Origin: Clostridiales bacterium
GTDB taxonomy: Bacteria > Bacillota > Clostridia > Oscillospirales > Oscillospiraceae
NCBI GenBank assembly: GCA_021203685.1
Contig: JAJQAS010000175.1
Location: 1 to 5,333 of the forward strand
Length of the DNA stretch: 5,333 nt
Reading direction: 5' to 3'
Shown here: positions 3,128-5,333 of the stretch, one piece after another
Layout: every line of letters begins with the position of its first letter
Position numbering within the stretch: position 1 is the stretch's first letter
Notes under the pieces: model-generated
The model's input: only the letters and a program-made list of their open reading frames with translations
What the model was told of the DNA's origin: nothing
Databases searched by the model: none
Position numbers and translations under genes: made by a program

Positions 3128-5224
3128 ATGATGGAGCTGCTGGCCCCGGCGGGGTCGCCGGAGGCGGTGCGGGCGGCGGTGCAGTCCGGCGCGGATGCGG
3201 TCTATCTGGGCGCGGGGGACTTCAACGCCCGGCGGAACGCCGCCAACTTCGACCGGGAGGCCCTGCGGGAGGCGGTGGACTACTGCCATCTGCGGGGGGC
3301 GAAGGTCTACCTGACGCTGAACACCCTGCTCTACGACCGGGAGCTGCCCCGGGCGGCGGAGCTGGCGGCCTACGCCAGCACCATTGGCGTGGACGCGGTG
3401 CTGGTGCAGGACCTGGGGGTGCTGCGGGTGGTGCGCCAAGCCGCCCCTGACCTGCCCATCCACGCCTCCACCCAGATGTCCATCCATGACCTGGAGGGGG
3501 CAAGGTTCGCCGCCGGGCTGGGCGTCAGCCGGGTGGTGCTGGCCCGGGAACTGAGCCGGGACCAGATCGCCTACATCTGTGCCCACTCCCCGGTGGAGGT
3601 GGAGGTGTTCGTCCACGGGGCGCTGTGTATGTGCTACTCCGGCCAGTGCTTTTTTTCCTCCGTGGTGGGGGGACGCAGCGGCAACCGGGGCATGTGCGCC
3701 CAGCCCTGCCGCCTGAACTACGGCTGGAACGGCAGGGCCGACAAGCCGTTGCTCTCCTTAAAAGACATGAGCCTTGCCGCCCACCTCCAGGAGCTGGAGG
3801 AGATGGGGGTGGCCTGCGCCAAAATCGAGGGCCGCATGAAGCGCCCGGAGTACGTGGCGGTGGTCACAGGCATTTATTCCGCCTGTCTCCGGGAGGGGCG
3901 CGACCCTACGCCGGAGGAACTGACTGCTCTGGAGCGGGCCTTCTCCCGCCAGGGCTTCACCGATGGCTATTTTATGGACCGCACCGGCACCAAGATGTTC
4001 GGCGTCCACGACAATGACGCGCCGCCCCCGGAGGACTTATATGCCGAGGCCCGGCGGCGCTACGGCAAGGAACAGCCGCTGGTCCCCATCGACCTTCGGG
4101 CGGAGGTGGCTCCGGGGAAACCCGCCGCCGTCACCGTCTCCGACGAAGGGAGACACTCTGTCACCGTCACCGGGCCAGTCCCAGAACCGGCGCGAAATCG
4201 CCCCCTGACGGCAGAGCAGCTGCACAGACAGCTGACCAAGACCGGCGGAACGTCTTATTTTTGCAAGACCTGCGAGATTCAGGTGGGAGAGGGGCTATCT
4301 CTGCCTGTTTCCGCCCTGAACGGCCTGCGCCGGGAGGCGCTGGAGGGCCTGAACCGGGCGCGGACGGAACCTCCCGTCCGGCGGACGGGGAAATTCACTC
4401 CACCCCAGAGCGTTCCCAATCGGCAGGAGCAGCCGGGGTTCTCCGTCTCGCTGCTCCGGGGGTCGCAGCTGACGGACGAGCTGCTGGCCCTGCGGCCCGG
4501 TTCCGTGGCCCTGCCCCTGGAGGAGTACGCCGCTCATCCGGCGTGCATCGACCAAATCATCCGCAGCGGCGCGGAGTGCGCCGTCACCCTGCCCCGGGTC
4601 CTGTGGGACCGGGAGCGGGAGGGGGCCAAAACCCTGCTGGCCGACCTGCGGCAGCGGGGCGTCACCGCCGCTTACGCCTCCACCTGGTCGGGGGTCATGC
4701 TGGCCAAAGAGCTGGGCTTCACCCCCCGGGGGGACTTCGGCCTGGGGGTCACCAACAGCGAGACCCTGGCGGGGATGCAGGAGCTGGGCCTTTCCTCGGC
4801 GGTGCTGTCCTTCGAGCTGAAAAGCCAGCGGGTGCGGGATCTGTACAAGCCGCTGGACACAGAGCTAATTGTCTACGGGCGGTTGCCCTTGATGATTATG
4901 GAAAACTGCATCATTCGCGGCAAAAACGGCAGGTGCGCCTGCAACTGGAAAACCGGCGGCGACCCAGTGCTCACCGACCGGCGGCGGGCCAGGTTCCCGG
5001 TGGTACACGCCTACGGCTGCCGGAACGAGATTTTGAACTCTGCCCCGGTCTATCTGGCGGATAAACAGGACTTCTGGAAGCGGTGCGGCCTCTGGCGGGT
5101 GAGATCGCTCTTCACCACCGAGACGGGCGCGGACTGCTCCGCAATTTTGCGCCAGTACCAGACCAGCGAGGCCAATTTGCCGGAGCAGTTCACACGGGGA
5201 TTGTATTTCCGGGACGTGGAGTAA
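3128..5224 (+). CDS. U32-family protein (RlhA/TrhP-like), possible RNA hydroxylation enzyme
   Basis: This is a 698-residue cytoplasmic U32 protein. The family was first called peptidase/collagenase, but E. coli RlhA and TrhP hydroxylate 23S rRNA and tRNA. The N-terminal TIM-barrel-like part starts MELLAPAGSPEAVRAAVQSGADAVYLG. The U32 signature spans 159-195, EVFVHGALCMCYSGQC then SGNRGMCAQPCR, with C167, C169, C174, C190 and C194. Residues about 317-412 look like the DUF3656 linker domain (LPVSALNGLRREAL), found in RlhA-type proteins. The C-terminal half (about 437-645) has its own Cys set: C594, C603, C605 and C631. Length is near that of RlhA. The start is ATGATG: the first Met (3128) or the second (3131), the second being better spaced from AAGTGAG (3118-3124). 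The ribosome binding region overlaps the zapA stop, suggesting coupled translation. Protease or RNA hydroxylase cannot be decided from sequence alone. Confidence 0.9.
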   Translation: MMELLAPAGSPEAVRAAVQSGADAVYLGAGDFNARRNAANFDREALREAVDYCHLRGAKVYLTLNTLLYDRELPRAAELAAYASTIGVDAVLVQDLGVLRVVRQAAPDLPIHASTQMSIHDLEGARFAAGLGVSRVVLARELSRDQIAYICAHSPVEVEVFVHGALCMCYSGQCFFSSVVGGRSGNRGMCAQPCRLNYGWNGRADKPLLSLKDMSLAAHLQELEEMGVACAKIEGRMKRPEYVAVVTGIYSACLREGRDPTPEELTALERAFSRQGFTDGYFMDRTGTKMFGVHDNDAPPPEDLYAEARRRYGKEQPLVPIDLRAEVAPGKPAAVTVSDEGRHSVTVTGPVPEPARNRPLTAEQLHRQLTKTGGTSYFCKTCEIQVGEGLSLPVSALNGLRREALEGLNRARTEPPVRRTGKFTPPQSVPNRQEQPGFSVSLLRGSQLTDELLALRPGSVALPLEEYAAHPACIDQIIRSGAECAVTLPRVLWDREREGAKTLLADLRQRGVTAAYASTWSGVMLAKELGFTPRGDFGLGVTNSETLAGMQELGLSSAVLSFELKSQRVRDLYKPLDTELIVYGRLPLMIMENCIIRGKNGRCACNWKTGGDPVLTDRRRARFPVVHAYGCRNEILNSAPVYLADKQDFWKRCGLWRVRSLFTTETGADCSAILRQYQTSEANLPEQFTRGLYFRDVE

Positions 5225-5229
5225 CGTAA

Positions 5230-5301
5230 AAACCCCTCCGCCACCGCCTAAAGGCGGCGGCCCTCCTCCCCTTTCAGGGGAGGCAAGAGGGGTGGTCGGT
5301 T
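5230..5301 (+). repeat. Intergenic palindromic repeat, copy D (most complete)
   Basis: This is the reference copy. The outer stem ACCCCTC (5232-5238) pairs with GAGGGGT (5287-5293). It encloses hairpin 1 (5240-5261, nine-position stem around TAAA with one A/C mismatch) and hairpin 2 (CCTCCCC 5265-5271, loop TTTCA, GGGGAGG 5277-5283). Together these would fold as a three-way junction. It begins 5 bases after the U32 stop codon, in sense orientation. There is no T-tract, so it is not a standard terminator, though it may protect the mRNA 3' end. It ends GTGGTCGGTT, close to the GTGGTCAGTT end of copy C. The remaining 32 bases to the window end show nothing I can identify. Confidence 0.9.
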
Positions 5302-5333
5302 GCGGAATGGCACGTTGTTAAAGGCAAAGATTC

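Noticed and set aside
2828..3616. Minus-strand open frame (262 codons) opposite zapA and the U32 gene
   Set aside because: Its low-complexity Arg/Pro/Ser-rich C-terminus is typical of an antisense reading of GC-rich coding DNA; both sense genes are well supported.
4261..5064. Plus-strand open frame (267 codons) inside the U32 gene
   Set aside because: It is an alternate frame within a continuous U32 reading frame, with Gly/Ala/Arg/Pro-rich content and no recognisable domain.
5230..5301. Repeat copy D as the intrinsic terminator of the zapA-U32 operon
   Set aside because: The hairpins are strong but no T-tract follows either of them, so a standard rho-independent terminator is not supported.

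Overview
This GC-rich window looks like chromosome from a Clostridia-class Firmicute, most likely an Oscillospiraceae-type gut anaerobe. That placement is an inference from four things: strong AGGAGG-type ribosome binding sites, a zapA gene followed directly by a U32-family gene, the clostridial style of the proteins, and GC-rich palindromic repeats between genes. No sequence search was possible.

Layout. Positions 1-52 hold a minus-oriented copy (A) of an intergenic repeat, cut by the window edge. 119-586 (-) is a NUDIX hydrolase resembling 8-oxo-dGTP diphosphatases. 587-924 is a divergent intergenic region with repeat copy B, a short direct repeat and a hairpin just before the next ribosome binding site. 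925-1908 (+) is ornithine carbamoyltransferase. 1909-2241 is a non-coding stretch with an enlarged composite repeat copy (C), a small structured segment and a textbook intrinsic terminator. 2242-2631 (-) is a PaaI-type hotdog thioesterase. It shares a divergent intergenic region, with a recognisable promoter on each strand, with a zapA / U32 pair (2809-3123 and 3128-5224, +) that is probably one operon. Repeat copy D starts 5 bases after the U32 stop, and the window ends 36 bases after it.

Function. The genes are ordinary housekeeping or metabolic functions: nucleotide-pool or nucleotide hydrolysis, arginine/ornithine metabolism, acyl-CoA thioester hydrolysis, division-ring assembly, and probable RNA modification. 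Only zapA and the U32 gene look co-transcribed; the others are single-gene units.

Most interesting element. The repeat family can fold as a three-way junction: an outer stem ACCCCTC/GAGGGGT enclosing two hairpins. Three of the four copies lie downstream of a gene in that gene's sense orientation. The first hairpin changes sequence between copies while keeping its pairing. Copy C has its second hairpin loop expanded by two degenerate tandem modules of about 70 bp. Copies A and B are inverted around the NUDIX gene, and a second, independent inverted repeat sits just inside them.
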